A DNA stretch of 64,000 nt from assembly GCF_000220065.1 (NCBI RefSeq), contig NZ_AFQU01000001.1, forward strand, positions 1,260,001 through 1,324,000. The letters run 5' to 3'. How positions within the stretch are numbered: the first letter of the stretch is position 1; each line of letters opens with the position of its first letter. Below the pieces are notes generated by a model. That model worked only from the letters and a program-made list of their open reading frames with translations, was not told where the DNA came from and did no database searches. Source of the stretch: Streptococcus sp. oral taxon 056 str. F0418 (lineage in GTDB: Bacteria; Bacillota; Bacilli; Lactobacillales; Streptococcaceae). Made by a program: the position numbers and the translations under genes. Shown here in pieces: positions 19,203 through 30,222 of this stretch.

Positions 19203-19985
19203 ATGGCAGTAATTTCAATGAAACAACTTCTTGAGGCTGGTGTTCACTTTGGTCACCAAACTCGTCGCTGGAACCCTAAGATGGCTAAGTACATCTTTAC
19301 AGAGCGTAACGGTATCCACGTTATTGACTTACAACAAACTGTAAAATATGCAGACCAAGCATATGACTTTATCCGTGATGCTGCTGCAAATGATGCAATC
19401 ATCTTGTTTGTTGGTACTAAAAAGCAAGCTGCTGAAGCTGTAAAAGACGAAGCAGAACGTGCTGGTCAATACTACATCAACCACCGTTGGTTGGGTGGAA
19501 CTCTTACAAACTGGTCTACTATCCAAAAACGTGTAGCTCGTTTGAAAGAAATCAAACGCATGGAAGAAGACGGAACTTTCGAAGTTCTTCCTAAGAAAGA
19601 AGTAGCGCTTCTTAACAAACAACGTGCACGTCTTGAAAAATTCTTGGGTGGTATCGAAGAAATGCCACGTATCCCAGATGTAATGTACGTAGTTGACCCA
19701 CATAAAGAGCAAATCGCTGTTAAAGAAGCTAAGAAGCTTGGTATCCCAGTGGTTGCGATGGTTGACACAAATACAGATCCAGATGATATTGATGTAATCA
19801 TTCCATCTAACGATGACGCTATCCGCGCTGTTAAATTGATCACTGCGAAAATGGCTGACGCTATTATTGAAGGTCGTCAAGGAGAAGATGCTGTAGCAGC
19901 TGTTGAAGCAGAATTTGCAGCTTCTGAAGCGCAAGCAGACTCAATTGAAGAAATCGTTGAAGTTGTAGAAGGCGACAACGCTTAA
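19203..19985 (+). CDS. rpsB: 30S ribosomal protein S2
   Basis: 260 aa. Typical S2 segments are [22 protein letters not shown] at the start, [16 protein letters not shown], and [20 protein letters not shown] with [13 protein letters not shown]. An acidic streptococcal tail (about 225-260) follows. ATG 19203 has AAGGAG 9 nt upstream. Codon use is strongly biased, as in a highly expressed gene. It forms a pair with tsf, with a terminator-like hairpin between them. Confidence 0.97.
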   Translation: MAVISMKQLLEAGVHFGHQTRRWNPKMAKYIFTERNGIHVIDLQQTVKYADQAYDFIRDAAANDAIILFVGTKKQAAEAVKDEAERAGQYYINHRWLGGTLTNWSTIQKRVARLKEIKRMEEDGTFEVLPKKEVALLNKQRARLEKFLGGIEEMPRIPDVMYVVDPHKEQIAVKEAKKLGIPVVAMVDTNTDPDDIDVIIPSNDDAIRAVKLITAKMADAIIEGRQGEDAVAAVEAEFAASEAQADSIEEIVEVVEGDNA

Positions 19986-20006
19986 TTTAAATAATTAGTA
20001 ATAACC

Positions 20007-20041
20007 TAGGAGGGCGGGCGTGGCCCGGCTCTCCTATTTTT
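20007..20041 (+). terminator. Intercistronic hairpin between rpsB and tsf
   Basis: GC-rich stem TAGGAGGGCGGG / CCCGGCTCTCCTA with loop CGTGG followed by TTTTT. It resembles a terminator that allows partial read-through and so lowers tsf expression relative to rpsB. Confidence 0.75.
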
Positions 20042-20066
20042 AAAACATATTTATAGGAGAATAAAA

Positions 20067-21110
20067 ATGGCAGAAATTACAGCTAAGCTTGTAAAAGAAT
20101 TGCGTGAAAAATCTGGTGCTGGTGTCATGGACGCTAAGAAAGCATTAGTTGAAACTGATGGTGACATCGAAAAAGCGATTGAATTGCTTCGCGAAAAAGG
20201 AATGGCAAAAGCAGCTAAGAAAGCTGACCGTGTTGCTGCTGAAGGTCTGACAGGTGTTTACGTAAACGGTAATGTCGCTGCTGTTGTTGAAGTAAATGCT
20301 GAAACTGACTTCGTTGCAAAAAATGCTCAATTTATTGACTTGGTAAACGCAACAGCTAAAGTAATCGCTGAAGGCAAACCAGCTAACAACGAAGAAGCAC
20401 TTGCTTTGACAATGCCTTCAGGTGAAACTCTTGAAGCTGCATACGTATCTGCAACTGCAACTATCGGAGAAAAAATCTCATTCCGTCGTTTTGCACTTGT
20501 TGAAAAGACAGATGCACAACACTTTGGTGCTTACCAACACAACGGTGGCCGTATCGGTGTTATCTCTGTTGTTGAAGGTGGCGACGATGCTCTTGCAAAA
20601 CAAATCTCAATGCATATTGCTGCAATGAAACCAACTGTTCTTTCATACGAAGAGTTGGATGCGCAGTTTGTTAAAGATGAATTGGCACAGTTAAACCACG
20701 TTATCGATCAAGACAATGAAAGCCGTGCAATGGTTGGTAAACCAGCTCTTCCACATCTCCAATATGGTTCTAAAGCACAGTTGACAGCAGAAGTTGTTGC
20801 AAAAGCTGAGGAAGACATCAAGGCTGAGTTGGCTGCAGAAGGTAAACCAGAAAAAATCTGGGACAAAATTATCCCAGGTAAAATGGATCGCTTCTTCTTG
20901 GATAATACAAAAGTGGACCAAGCATACACGCTTCTTGCACAAGTATACATCATGGATGACAGCAAGACAGTTGAAGCTTACCTTGAATCAGTAAATGCTT
21001 CAGTAGTTGAGTTTGCTCGCTTTGAAGTGGGTGAAGGTATTGAGAAAGCTGCTAACGACTTTGAATCAGAAGTTGCAGCAACAATGGCAGCAGCTCTCGG
21101 ACAGAACTAA
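20067..21110 (+). CDS. tsf: Elongation factor Ts
   Basis: Nucleotide exchange factor for EF-Tu, 347 aa. The N-terminal UBA-like domain reads [20 protein letters not shown] with the conserved [13 protein letters not shown]. The core [10 protein letters not shown] contacts EF-Tu, and [15 protein letters not shown] marks the central domain. The streptococcal length with a central insertion is normal. ATG 20067 has AGGAGA upstream. Codon use is biased as in rpsB. Confidence 0.97.
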   Translation: MAEITAKLVKELREKSGAGVMDAKKALVETDGDIEKAIELLREKGMAKAAKKADRVAAEGLTGVYVNGNVAAVVEVNAETDFVAKNAQFIDLVNATAKVIAEGKPANNEEALALTMPSGETLEAAYVSATATIGEKISFRRFALVEKTDAQHFGAYQHNGGRIGVISVVEGGDDALAKQISMHIAAMKPTVLSYEELDAQFVKDELAQLNHVIDQDNESRAMVGKPALPHLQYGSKAQLTAEVVAKAEEDIKAELAAEGKPEKIWDKIIPGKMDRFFLDNTKVDQAYTLLAQVYIMDDSKTVEAYLESVNASVVEFARFEVGEGIEKAANDFESEVAATMAAALGQN

Positions 21111-21123
21111 TAGATGTCGAAAT

Positions 21124-21150
21124 AAACCTTGGAGAAATCCAAGGTTTTTT
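21124..21150 (+). terminator. Terminator of rpsB-tsf
   Basis: AAACCTTGGA, loop GAAA, TCCAAGGTTT and T6, starting 13 nt after the tsf stop. Confidence 0.92.
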
Positions 21151-21258
21151 ATTGTTAGCTTTTGAATCTGCAGTTCATTTTCATATGAGAGAGATATAAT
21201 CTTTATTACTATAGATTGAAATCATGGTCTTTTTCTTTCAAAAATACAATATTTTCGA

Positions 21259-21284
21259 TATAATATTAGTCAAAGATAGTCAAT
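21259..21284 (+). promoter_or_regulatory. ctsR-clpC promoter (-10) and CtsR operator
   Basis: TATAAT at 21259-21264 is followed at once by AGTCAAAGATAGTCAAT (21268-21284), which matches the CtsR heptad box (RGTCAAA-NAN-RGTCAAA) at all but the last base. The operator overlaps the start of transcription, which predicts autorepression released by heat or protein stress. The -35 box is weak (around 21235). Confidence 0.85.
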
Positions 21285-21345
21285 GTCAAATGTAAAATAA
21301 ACTAACTAGAAGAAAGAGTGATTTGGTTGGTTAGAAAGGATTTTC

Positions 21346-21804
21346 ATGGGGAGTAAAAATACTTCAGATAATATAGAGGCTTATATCAAAGAAATATTAG
21401 CTCAAGCTGGTATAGTAGAACTAAAGCGGAGCGAACTAGCAGATGTCTTTCAGGTCGTACCTAGTCAGATCAATTATGTCATCAAGACTCGATTTACAGA
21501 AAGTCGAGGTTATATCGTGGAAAGCAAGCGTGGTGGCGGTGGGTATATCCGTATTGGTAAAATAGAATTTTCTGATCATCATCAGATGCTTTGCGATTTA
21601 TTAGACCATGCAGGAGAGCGAGTCAGTCAGCAGGTTTTTACAGATTTAATGCAGCTTCTATTTGATGAACGAGTGATCAGTGAACGGGAAGGGAATCTTC
21701 TTTTAGCTACAGCAACGGACTGTGTTTTGGGAGAAGGTGCACCTCTTATCCGTGCTCGAATGTTAAAGAAAATTTTACAACAACTTGATAGAAAAGGAAT
21801 ATAA
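21346..21804 (+). CDS. ctsR: CtsR, repressor of class III stress genes
   Basis: 152 aa. The N-terminal winged helix (residues about 5-75) has the glycine-rich wing VESKRGGGGYIRIGK that reads the heptad box. The C-terminal domain (LLDHAGERVSQQVFTDLMQLLF) is the dimerisation and arginine-kinase-sensing part in other Firmicutes. No mcsA or mcsB follows here, as is usual in streptococci. ATG 21346 has AAGGA upstream. The CtsR box upstream shows autoregulation, and clpC follows after 5 nt in the same operon. Confidence 0.95.
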   Translation: MGSKNTSDNIEAYIKEILAQAGIVELKRSELADVFQVVPSQINYVIKTRFTESRGYIVESKRGGGGYIRIGKIEFSDHHQMLCDLLDHAGERVSQQVFTDLMQLLFDERVISEREGNLLLATATDCVLGEGAPLIRARMLKKILQQLDRKGI

Positions 21805-21809
21805 ATTGG

Positions 21810-24248
21810 ATGAAATATTCAAAAGCTTTAATTGTTAGTCTTGAAGATGCACAGAAATTAGCGGCTCACTTTCAGGCGGATTATCTGGAATCTTGGCATT
21901 TGTTGCTGGCTTTTTCAAATTATCCTTATAGTGTAGCAGGATCTGTTTTGAATGATTATCCGCTTGAGGTAGATGACTTTGAAGATGCTGCTTATCATGT
22001 GGTTAGAAAGTCTTTTCAAAAGGAGTCAGATTTTTCTATTTTGCCTTTTTCTCATCGCTTGACAGCATTATTTGAAGAAGGAAAGGCTGTTGCGGAAGTT
22101 ACCTATGCTAAAGAACTTGGAACAGAGCATCTATTGTATGCGATCATCAGTGATCGAGGGACACTAGCTACTCGTATACTAGAATTTGTTGGTTTTAGCT
22201 ATGAGGATAAAGAAGGCGTTTTGCGGATGAAGGATTTGCTTAAAAATCTTGAACAAAAGGCTGGTTGGACAAAAGATAATATAAAGGCTATTCGAAGTTT
22301 GCATAAAGGTTTTCAACAAGCAAAGCAAAATATGGCCAATATGATGGGAATGCCTCCAACCCAAAGTGGTGGATTAGAAGAATATACGAGAGATTTGACA
22401 GAGCTAGCCCGCTCAGGACGTTTAGAGCCTGTGATTGGTCGAGATCGAGAAATTTCTCGGATGATACAAGTACTGAGCCGTAAAACGAAAAATAATCCTG
22501 TCTTAGTAGGAGATGCTGGAGTTGGAAAAACAGCTTTGGCTCTTGGTTTGGCGCAACGTGTAGCTTTAGGTCAAGTGCCTTATGAGTTGTCAAAGATGCG
22601 TGTTTTGGAACTTGATTTGATGAATGTGGTAGCTGGTACGCGCTTCCGTGGGGATTTTGAGGAACGTATGAACAATATCATTGATGATATTGAAGAAGAT
22701 GGTCAGGTGATTCTATTTATCGATGAACTTCATACTATCATGGGTTCTGGTAGCGGGATTGATTCTACGATGGATGCAGCCAATATCTTAAAACCTGCTC
22801 TGGCTCGTGGCACGCTCCGAACGATTGGTGCGACGACACAAGAGGAATATCAGAAGCATATTGAAAAGGATGCGGCGCTATCTCGTCGATTTGCTAAGAT
22901 TGTTGTGGAAGAACCTAGTGTTTCTGACAGCATTGCTATTTTACAGGGGTTAAAGACGAATTATGAGGCGCACCATAAGGTTGTGATTACGGATCAAGCT
23001 ATTGAGGCGGCGGTTAAATATGCTCACCGTTATTTGACGAGCAAGCAATTACCAGATTCGGCTATCGATCTTTTAGACGAGACCAGCGCAACGGTGCAAA
23101 ACAATAGATCGAAAGGGCAAGCTCCGAGTGATTTGAGTCCAGCTGATCAGGCTATTTTAGCTGGTCAGTTTGCTAAGTTAAGTCGCTTAATTAAAGAAGA
23201 AAATCAACCTGTTTTAACGGATTTAATAGTAGATGAGGCTGATATTTTGGAAACGTTGAGTCGTTTATCTGGGATTCCTGTTCAAAAATTGACTCAGACA
23301 GATGCTAAAAAATACCTCCATTTAGAAAAAGAACTCCATCAGCGTGTGATAGGACAAGACGAAGCGATTTCCGCTATTAGCAGAGCTATTCGTCGCAATC
23401 AATCGGGTATTCGCTCTCATAAACGACCAATTGGTTCATTCATGTTTTTAGGACCGACTGGAGTTGGGAAAACAGAGTTAGCTAAGGCGTTAGCCGAAAC
23501 ACTCTTTGACGATGAATCTGCCCTCATTCGATTTGATATGAGTGAATATATGGAGAAGTTTGCTGCTAGTCGTCTTAATGGAGCACCTCCAGGTTATGTT
23601 GGATATGAAGAGGGGGGCGAATTGACTGAGAAAGTTCGAAATCGTCCATATTCGGTCTTGCTTTTTGATGAAGTTGAAAAAGCCCATCCTGATATTTTCA
23701 ATATTCTTCTGCAAGTCTTGGATGATGGTGTGTTAACAGACAGCAAAGGGCGCAAAATTGACTTTTCGAATACTATTATTATCATGACGAGTAACTTAGG
23801 AGCGACTAGTCTTCGAGATGATAAAACAGTCGGTTTTGGAGCTAGAGATATTCGATTGGATCAGGAAAATATGGAAAAACGTATGCTAGAAGAACTCAAA
23901 AAGACCTATCGTCCAGAGTTTATCAATCGAATTGATGAAAAAGTTGTTTTCCATAGTCTGTCTGAACAGGATATGCAAGAAGTTGTCAAGATCATGGTCA
24001 AGCCGTTGGTTGCTAGCTTAGCTGAGCAAGGGATTACTCTTAAATTCCAAGCTAGTGCTTTGAAATTGCTAGCGAAAGAAGGCTATGATATAGAAATGGG
24101 AGCACGTCCATTGCGCAGGACCTTACAGACTCAGGTAGAAGACCGGTTGGCAGAATTGCTATTAAAAGGGGAAGTGATGACCGGGCAAACATTGAAAGTC
24201 GGTGTCAAGTCTGGGCAACTCAAGTTTGAAGTCACAAACGAAAATTGA
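21810..24248 (+). CDS. clpC: ATP-dependent Clp protease ATPase subunit ClpC
   Basis: 812-residue HSP100 unfoldase. The N-terminal Clp-N repeats (about 1-150) read KALIVSLEDAQKLAAHFQADYL. D1 has Walker A GDAGVGKTALAL and Walker B ILFIDELH; D2 has Walker A GPTGVGKTELAK and LLFDEVEKAHPDIF. The loop KTVGFGA contains the VGF tripeptide that docks on ClpP. The middle domain is shorter than in ClpB. It is co-transcribed with ctsR and controlled by the CtsR box. Confidence 0.96.
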   Translation: MKYSKALIVSLEDAQKLAAHFQADYLESWHLLLAFSNYPYSVAGSVLNDYPLEVDDFEDAAYHVVRKSFQKESDFSILPFSHRLTALFEEGKAVAEVTYAKELGTEHLLYAIISDRGTLATRILEFVGFSYEDKEGVLRMKDLLKNLEQKAGWTKDNIKAIRSLHKGFQQAKQNMANMMGMPPTQSGGLEEYTRDLTELARSGRLEPVIGRDREISRMIQVLSRKTKNNPVLVGDAGVGKTALALGLAQRVALGQVPYELSKMRVLELDLMNVVAGTRFRGDFEERMNNIIDDIEEDGQVILFIDELHTIMGSGSGIDSTMDAANILKPALARGTLRTIGATTQEEYQKHIEKDAALSRRFAKIVVEEPSVSDSIAILQGLKTNYEAHHKVVITDQAIEAAVKYAHRYLTSKQLPDSAIDLLDETSATVQNNRSKGQAPSDLSPADQAILAGQFAKLSRLIKEENQPVLTDLIVDEADILETLSRLSGIPVQKLTQTDAKKYLHLEKELHQRVIGQDEAISAISRAIRRNQSGIRSHKRPIGSFMFLGPTGVGKTELAKALAETLFDDESALIRFDMSEYMEKFAASRLNGAPPGYVGYEEGGELTEKVRNRPYSVLLFDEVEKAHPDIFNILLQVLDDGVLTDSKGRKIDFSNTIIIMTSNLGATSLRDDKTVGFGARDIRLDQENMEKRMLEELKKTYRPEFINRIDEKVVFHSLSEQDMQEVVKIMVKPLVASLAEQGITLKFQASALKLLAKEGYDIEMGARPLRRTLQTQVEDRLAELLLKGEVMTGQTLKVGVKSGQLKFEVTNEN

Positions 24249-24411
24249 GAATGAAGAAAAGCAACAGCAGTAAGCTGTAAAGTGTTTAATTAGTGAATCT
24301 TTTCTATATTAAATGGAATTGAAGGACTAAACTGAATTTTAAGATGGTATCTTACTTCATTATCTTTTATGCAATATGGGAACGGACTACTATACATTAG
24401 AATAGCTACTT

Positions 24412-24446
24412 AAAACGTCTGGGATAACTTGTCCCAGACGTTTTTT
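24412..24446. terminator. Bidirectional terminator between clpC and dusB
   Basis: AAAACGTCTGGGA, loop TAACTTG, TCCCAGACGTTTTTT. A-rich and T-rich flanks allow termination of both clpC (plus) and dusB (minus). Confidence 0.92.
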
Positions 24447-24447
24447 A

Positions 24448-25425
24448 TTATTTTTTAATTTGCAAGAGTTCCTCAATTTCAGCTAGACTTTCAGCTTGTG
24501 AGATAGTACCACGGAGCTTAGCAGCACCAGCAGTTCCACGAAGATAGTGTGGTGCTAGTCCGCGGAATTCACGAATAGCTACATATTCTCCTTTGAGATT
24601 GACTAATCGACAAAGGTGCTCGTAGGCAATTTTCATTTTATCCTCAAAATTGAGGTCTGGAAGGATTTCGCCGGTTTCAAAGTAGTGGTTGATTTGGTTA
24701 AAGATGTAGGGATTTCCCATAGCTGCTCGACCAACCATGACGGCATCGGCACCGACTTCCTCGATACGCTGTTTGGCGTCTTGTACACTTCGGATATCAC
24801 CGTTAGCAATGAAAGGAATCTTAGTCAGAGCTTGGGCTACATCGTGTAAGGTCTCAAGGTCAGCATGGCCAGTATACATTTGCTCACGGGTCCGCCCGTG
24901 CATAGCCAGGGCTGAGACACCAGCTGCTTCAGCTGCCAGAGCATTTTCTACAGCCAATGAACTGTCGGACCAGCCAGTACGCATCTTGGCTGTCAGAGGA
25001 ATATCTAGCACGGACTGAACTTTGTTGATAATTTTGTAGATTTTCTCGGGATCCTTAAGCCACATGGCTCCAGCTTCGTTTTTGACAATTTTATTGACCG
25101 GACAGCCCATATTAATATCGACGATATCGGTTTTAGTATTTTCTTGGATAAATTCTGCTGCGCGCGCCAAACTATCCTCGTCGCTACCGAAAAGCTGAAT
25201 AGAAACTGGATTTTCTCCTTCATCAATGTGGAGCATATGAAGGGTTTTTTCGTTGTTATACTGGATGCCCTTGTCAGAGACCATTTCCATGACAACGAGT
25301 CCAGCTCCCAGCTCCTTAGCAATGGTCCGGAAAGCAGAGTTGGTTACGCCGGCCATAGGTGCCAGAACTGTGCGGTTGGGAATTTCAACATTTCCAATCA
25401 TAAAAGGTGTATTAAGATTTGTCAC
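24448..25425 (-). CDS. dusB: tRNA-dihydrouridine synthase (DusB type)
   Basis: Flavoprotein that reduces uridines in the tRNA D-loop, 325 aa. The FMN-binding barrel begins [14 protein letters not shown]. The catalytic Cys lies in [18 protein letters not shown], substrate and FMN contacts in TAKMRTGW and [15 protein letters not shown], and the phosphate loop in [17 protein letters not shown]. The C-terminal helical RNA-binding domain is present. It overlaps the upstream hslO stop by 14 nt and is co-transcribed, a pairing also found in S. pneumoniae. Confidence 0.94.
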   Translation of the reverse strand: MTNLNTPFMIGNVEIPNRTVLAPMAGVTNSAFRTIAKELGAGLVVMEMVSDKGIQYNNEKTLHMLHIDEGENPVSIQLFGSDEDSLARAAEFIQENTKTDIVDINMGCPVNKIVKNEAGAMWLKDPEKIYKIINKVQSVLDIPLTAKMRTGWSDSSLAVENALAAEAAGVSALAMHGRTREQMYTGHADLETLHDVAQALTKIPFIANGDIRSVQDAKQRIEEVGADAVMVGRAAMGNPYIFNQINHYFETGEILPDLNFEDKMKIAYEHLCRLVNLKGEYVAIREFRGLAPHYLRGTAGAAKLRGTISQAESLAEIEELLQIKK

Positions 25426-26284
25426 GAATCAGTTCCTCCAGGTCGTTTTGGTCAAAGTGATAGGCTGTCTGGCAGAATTGGCAGATGATTTCAGCCCCTT
25501 GATCTTGGTCACGCATCTCTTCTAAGTCAGCCTTTGGCAGGGTAGCCAAGGCATTCATGAAGCGCTCTTTGTTGCAGTCGCACTGGAAGCGGATTTCCTC
25601 TTCAGACAGGCGTTTGTATGGTTCATCACCATAGATAGCAGCTAGCAGAGCTTCGATATGGTCATCGGATTCCAGTAGTTTTGAGATAGCAGGCATTTCT
25701 TGAATCCGCTTCTCAAAGCGGGCGATTTCAGCTTCTTTGGCACCAGGCAGAACTTGTACCAAGAAACCGCCAGCGACCTTGACTTTATCATTCTCATCCA
25801 AGAGAACATTGAGACCAACTGCAGAAGGTGTCTGCTGGCTTTCAGTCAAGTAGAAGGCTAGGTCTTCGCCGATTTCTCCAGAGATGAGAGGAGTCATGGA
25901 GTTGTAAGGATTGCCCGTACCATAGTCCGTGATGACGAGGAATTCGCCTTGGCCGACAAAAGGACCAACTAGAACTTCGCCGGTGACAGTCTTTTTGATA
26001 TCTACACCGGGATTTTGCACATAGCCTTTGACATTGCCCTCAGTATCTGCCACTGTGATGATCGCACCTAGTGAGCTGGTCCCGAGGACCTTGACGGTAA
26101 TCTTGGTCTGGCCTTTTTCATTTGCAGCCAAAATCTGGCTGGCAATCAGTGTGCGACCCAGTGCAACGGTAGAACTTGTTTGGGTTTGATGTTTTTCTTG
26201 AGCGGTCCGAACCGTCTCTGTGCTATCCAGCACATAAGCTCGGAAAGAACCATTTTCTGAGATAGTTTTGATAATTTTGTCCAT
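25412..26284 (-). CDS. hslO: Hsp33 redox-regulated chaperone
   Basis: 290 aa. Holdase chaperone activated by oxidative stress. The N-terminal domain starts [22 protein letters not shown]. The zinc-binding redox switch is CDCNKERF and CQFC near the C-terminus. ATG 26284 has AAAGG upstream and gives the family N-terminus; an in-frame start at 26359 would add an unsupported 25-residue extension. First gene of the hslO-dusB operon. Confidence 0.94.
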   Translation of the reverse strand: MDKIIKTISENGSFRAYVLDSTETVRTAQEKHQTQTSSTVALGRTLIASQILAANEKGQTKITVKVLGTSSLGAIITVADTEGNVKGYVQNPGVDIKKTVTGEVLVGPFVGQGEFLVITDYGTGNPYNSMTPLISGEIGEDLAFYLTESQQTPSAVGLNVLLDENDKVKVAGGFLVQVLPGAKEAEIARFEKRIQEMPAISKLLESDDHIEALLAAIYGDEPYKRLSEEEIRFQCDCNKERFMNALATLPKADLEEMRDQDQGAEIICQFCQTAYHFDQNDLEELIRDKS

Positions 26285-26431
26285 ACCTTTTATTTTAACA
26301 CAAAATTGGAAAACAAGAGAGGAGCTACTCTTGTTTTTATCAAAAATAAAGAATGGCATTAAAAATAATAATGTTAGTTTGTATCATTAATGCTCATATA
26401 ATTTATAAATAATTAGAAAACAATCATTATC

Positions 26432-26467
26432 CCGAACTTTTAGTTTGTTTTTCGCTGAAAAATTCGG
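26432..26467. promoter_or_regulatory. Inverted CCGAA words upstream of purA
   Basis: CCGAAC at 26432-26437 and TTCGG at 26463-26467 face each other in an A/T-rich context. They resemble PurR PurBox half sites (CCGAAC flanked by A/T), but the spacing is larger than in the classical B. subtilis arrangement. Tentative. Confidence 0.3.
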
Positions 26468-26537
26468 AAAAATCTCCTTTTTAAGAAGTCTGAATTATTT
26501 TTGAAGTAGAAAATACTAATGAAACACCTCTCTATCC

Positions 26538-26566
26538 TTGAAAAAACAACTGGAATCTCTTATAAT
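26538..26566 (+). promoter_or_regulatory. Promoter of purA
   Basis: TTGAAA (26538-26543), a 17-nt spacer and TATAAT (26561-26566). The leader of about 70 nt contains a small hairpin GCAGG / CCTGC at 26585-26601. Confidence 0.8.
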
Positions 26567-26575
26567 AAAGTGTAA

Positions 26576-27937
<1,362 letters not shown>

Positions 27938-27949
27938 GTAAATGAAGAC

Positions 27950-27975
27950 AAAGGGAACGTTTAGTCCCCTTTTTT
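27950..27975 (+). terminator. Terminator of purA
   Basis: AAAGGG (27950-27955) and CCCTTT (27967-27972) followed by further T, 13 nt after the stop. Modest stem. Confidence 0.65.
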
Positions 27976-27995
27976 GAAAGCAGAAAGAGGCAAAG

Positions 27996-28646
27996 ATGTA
28001 TCAAACGATTTTATTTGACTTAGACGGTACCTTGACTAATTCAGAACTAGGAATTACCAACTCGGTGGCCTATGCTTTAGGAAAATTTGGGATTGAAGTA
28101 CCAGACAAGAAAGCATTGAGAGTTTTTATCGGCCCTCCCTTGCAGGATTCTTTTGAGCGCTTTTACGGATTTTCTAAGGAAGAATGCTTAAAGGTCATTG
28201 ACTACTATCATGAGTACTTTTCTGAAAAGGGACTTTATGAAAATGAGGTCTATCCAGACGTTCCAGACTTACTGGCTTCTCTGAAGCAGGCTGGCAAACA
28301 GTTGATTGTAGCTACGTCAAAACCTGAAGAATTTTCTATTCAGATTCTCAAGCACTTTGGTTTATATGATTATTTTGACTTTGTCGCTGGTGCGACCATG
28401 GACAGAAAACGTAGTAAAAAAAGCGATGTTATTCAGTATGCCTTAGAACAAAATCAAATCACAGATTTGGCGCATACCATCATGATTGGAGACCGAGAGC
28501 ATGATGTACTTGGTGGTCAAGCGCAAAAGCTTGATTCTATCGGTGTTCTTTATGGCTTTGGTAGTAGGGAAGAGTTAGAAACCGCTGGTGCTACTTATAT
28601 CGTAGATGATGTCAAAAAAATGCACGAAATATTAATTAAAAAATAA
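27996..28646 (+). CDS. HAD-family phosphatase (phosphoglycolate phosphatase-like)
   Basis: 216 aa. HAD motif I is LFDLDGTLTNS (nucleophile and acid Asp), motif II is the Ser/Thr region LIVATSKP, motif III is a Lys near KRSKKSDV, and motif IV is MIGDREHDV. The cap is a helical C1 type (residues about 17-85). It resembles Gph/PpaX and small 5'-nucleotidases; the real substrate is unknown. It lies 58 nt after purA and beyond a modest terminator, so it may be partly co-transcribed. Confidence 0.85.
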   Translation: MYQTILFDLDGTLTNSELGITNSVAYALGKFGIEVPDKKALRVFIGPPLQDSFERFYGFSKEECLKVIDYYHEYFSEKGLYENEVYPDVPDLLASLKQAGKQLIVATSKPEEFSIQILKHFGLYDYFDFVAGATMDRKRSKKSDVIQYALEQNQITDLAHTIMIGDREHDVLGGQAQKLDSIGVLYGFGSREELETAGATYIVDDVKKMHEILIKK

Positions 28647-28746
28647 TCTTAAGTTTATTTTAAGAAAGCTTGTGTACAATAAAAGACATAAACAAAGACC
28701 TCCTAACTTTGTTTAGAAATCCTAAAACTTTTTCATAATAATCTCC

Positions 28747-28784
28747 AAAACACCGCTGTTCTATTATGACAGTGGTGTTTTTTT
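28747..28784 (+). terminator. Terminator after the HAD gene
   Basis: AACACCGCTGT, loop TCTATTATG, ACAGTGGTGTT and T7. It is 100 nt past the stop codon; no gene is seen between. The rest of the gap up to 29056 holds only the TetR promoter and an imperfect AAGTCTT / AAGACTT repeat. Confidence 0.88.
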
Positions 28785-28981
28785 GTATAGTCGGTTAGTG
28801 TATCTTTTATTTACTTGAGCCACCTGCGGTTCGTGGCATCATTGATTTTTAGTTCAAGTCATGAATCCGAAGATTCACTGCATCTTTTTATTGCTAAAAG
28901 AATATAAAAGTCTTAAATTTCTTCCTAATGATGGGATGATGTTGAAGACTTATATTTTTTACGATCAAAATATAGGTCTTT

Positions 28982-29010
28982 TTGACATTCTTTATTTTAT
29001 ATGGTAAACT
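28982..29010 (+). promoter_or_regulatory. Promoter of the TetR-ABC pair
   Basis: TTGACA (28982-28987), a 17-nt spacer and TAAACT (29005-29010). It lies 46 nt upstream of the TetR start, and AAGGAG lies before the ATG. Confidence 0.8.
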
Positions 29011-29056
29011 ATGACCGAAAAAACAAAAAACGTCACAGAGAACAAAGGAGAAAGTT

Positions 29057-29653
29057 ATGGTTGCTGCTTTTACTGCTGAGGAAAAAGAGGTAATTAAAAG
29101 GAAATTACATACAGTCGCAAAGGAATGTCTGCAAAGATATGGGGTTAAGAAAACAACAGTTGACCAAATGGCGGCCTTGGCTGATATTTCCAAAGGCTCT
29201 TTTTATAATTTTTATTCTTCAAAGGAAATGTTATTTTTTGCAGTCTTAGAAGAATATCAAATAGATGTTATGAATCACCTGACAGAACAATTGGGTATGG
29301 AAACCAAGATAGATACAAATCGTCTGGTACAGTTACTTTATGATTTTTATCAAGATTTTCGCTATTCATTTATGTATACCATATTTAAAAATCATGAAAT
29401 GGAATTACTCATAAGAAAATTGCCAAAAGAGGCGATAACAAATCATCATCTGATAGATGATAGGATGGTTAAAAAAATTGTGTCCCGAATCAACATTAGA
29501 GAAAATGTATCGGTAGAAATCGTCTCTGCTTTATTTAGAACGATTGCTATGACTATATTACACATCGAGGAAATCGGCGAAGAACAATTTGATACTACAT
29601 TGAAGTTAGTCATACAAGGAGTTGTGGAACAAATTACTAAGGAGGACAGGTAA
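29057..29653 (+). CDS. TetR/AcrR-family transcriptional regulator
   Basis: 198 aa. The N-terminal helix-turn-helix reads KKTTVDQMAALADISKGSFYNFYSSKEML, the classical TetR pattern. The C-terminal ligand domain is all helical and not informative. ATG 29057 has AAGGAG upstream. The stop overlaps the start of the next gene (TAATG), so this regulator was coupled to an ABC transporter, of which only a fragment remains. It probably controlled that transporter and itself. Confidence 0.88.
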   Translation: MVAAFTAEEKEVIKRKLHTVAKECLQRYGVKKTTVDQMAALADISKGSFYNFYSSKEMLFFAVLEEYQIDVMNHLTEQLGMETKIDTNRLVQLLYDFYQDFRYSFMYTIFKNHEMELLIRKLPKEAITNHHLIDDRMVKKIVSRINIRENVSVEIVSALFRTIAMTILHIEEIGEEQFDTTLKLVIQGVVEQITKEDR

Positions 29654-30030
29654 TGGTGAAAGAAGCAATTAGAACCGCAAAGCTTTCTAAAAGATATGGA
29701 ACAAAAAATGTTGTCAACAACTTGAATTTATCAATAAAACCTGGTGAAATAGTAGGGTTTTTAGGACTGAATGGTGCAGGGAAAACAACGACGATGAGAA
29801 TGATGCTAGGATTGATAAAATCTACATCAGGAGAATGTTATATCCAAGGAAAAAAGTTAGATCTGAGTAATTTAGAACTTCGAAATGAAATAGGTTATAT
29901 TATTGAGACGCCTTATTCTTATCCAGACTTAACTGTGAGAGAAAATTTAGAAATAGTTAGTAAATTAAGAGGACTTGATCCTGAAAATAGACGTTTATAT
30001 AAAAACCGCATTTTCAATGTAAAATATTGA
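29653..30030 (+). pseudogene. ABC transporter ATP-binding protein, truncated N-terminal fragment
   Basis: 125 aa with Walker A GLNGAGKTT and the Q-loop region YIIETPYSYPDLTVRENL, then an unrelated end NRIFNVKY and a stop. The signature, Walker B and H loop are missing, so it cannot hydrolyse ATP normally. No other frame continues the domain after 30030, so this is a deletion and not a simple frameshift. The family (BcrA/drug-type ABC ATPase) usually has a permease next to it, which is absent. Confidence 0.85.
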
Positions 30031-30222
30031 GATTGCCCTCTAGAGATATAAGATAGGAGTTAATTCCGTAAGTGAGAAGCTATATTGCTGGGTATAATTA
30101 TGATTAACCTTAAGAAATTTTAAAAAGCATAAATCCCGTAAAGATAAAGGAATTATGCCTTGTTGAATAATACAATTTTATGGTTCGTTTTACCTATAGT
30201 TTGATAAATAGAGTATTTTGTG
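30031..30222. other. Remnant intergenic stretch after the truncated ABC gene
   Basis: No complete gene. A short start-like piece (ATG at 30101 reading MINLKKF, then stop) may be the beginning of the lost permease. A hairpin GCATAAATCC / GGAATTATGC sits at 30127-30158 without a good T run. Confidence 0.4.

Noticed and set aside
19329..19934. Long antisense open frame (about 200 codons) inside rpsB
   Set aside because: It arises from the strong codon bias of rpsB. Composition (rich in Phe, Ser, Cys) is not protein-like and no start signal is present.
26432..26467. Confident PurR box pair upstream of purA
   Set aside because: The CCGAA words are present but spacing (26 nt between CGAA cores) and flanks do not match the classical arrangement, so it is listed only as a low-confidence site.
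29653..30030. Single-base frameshift as the cause of the truncated ABC ATPase
   Set aside because: No other frame downstream contains the missing signature or Walker B, so a deletion or recombination is more likely.
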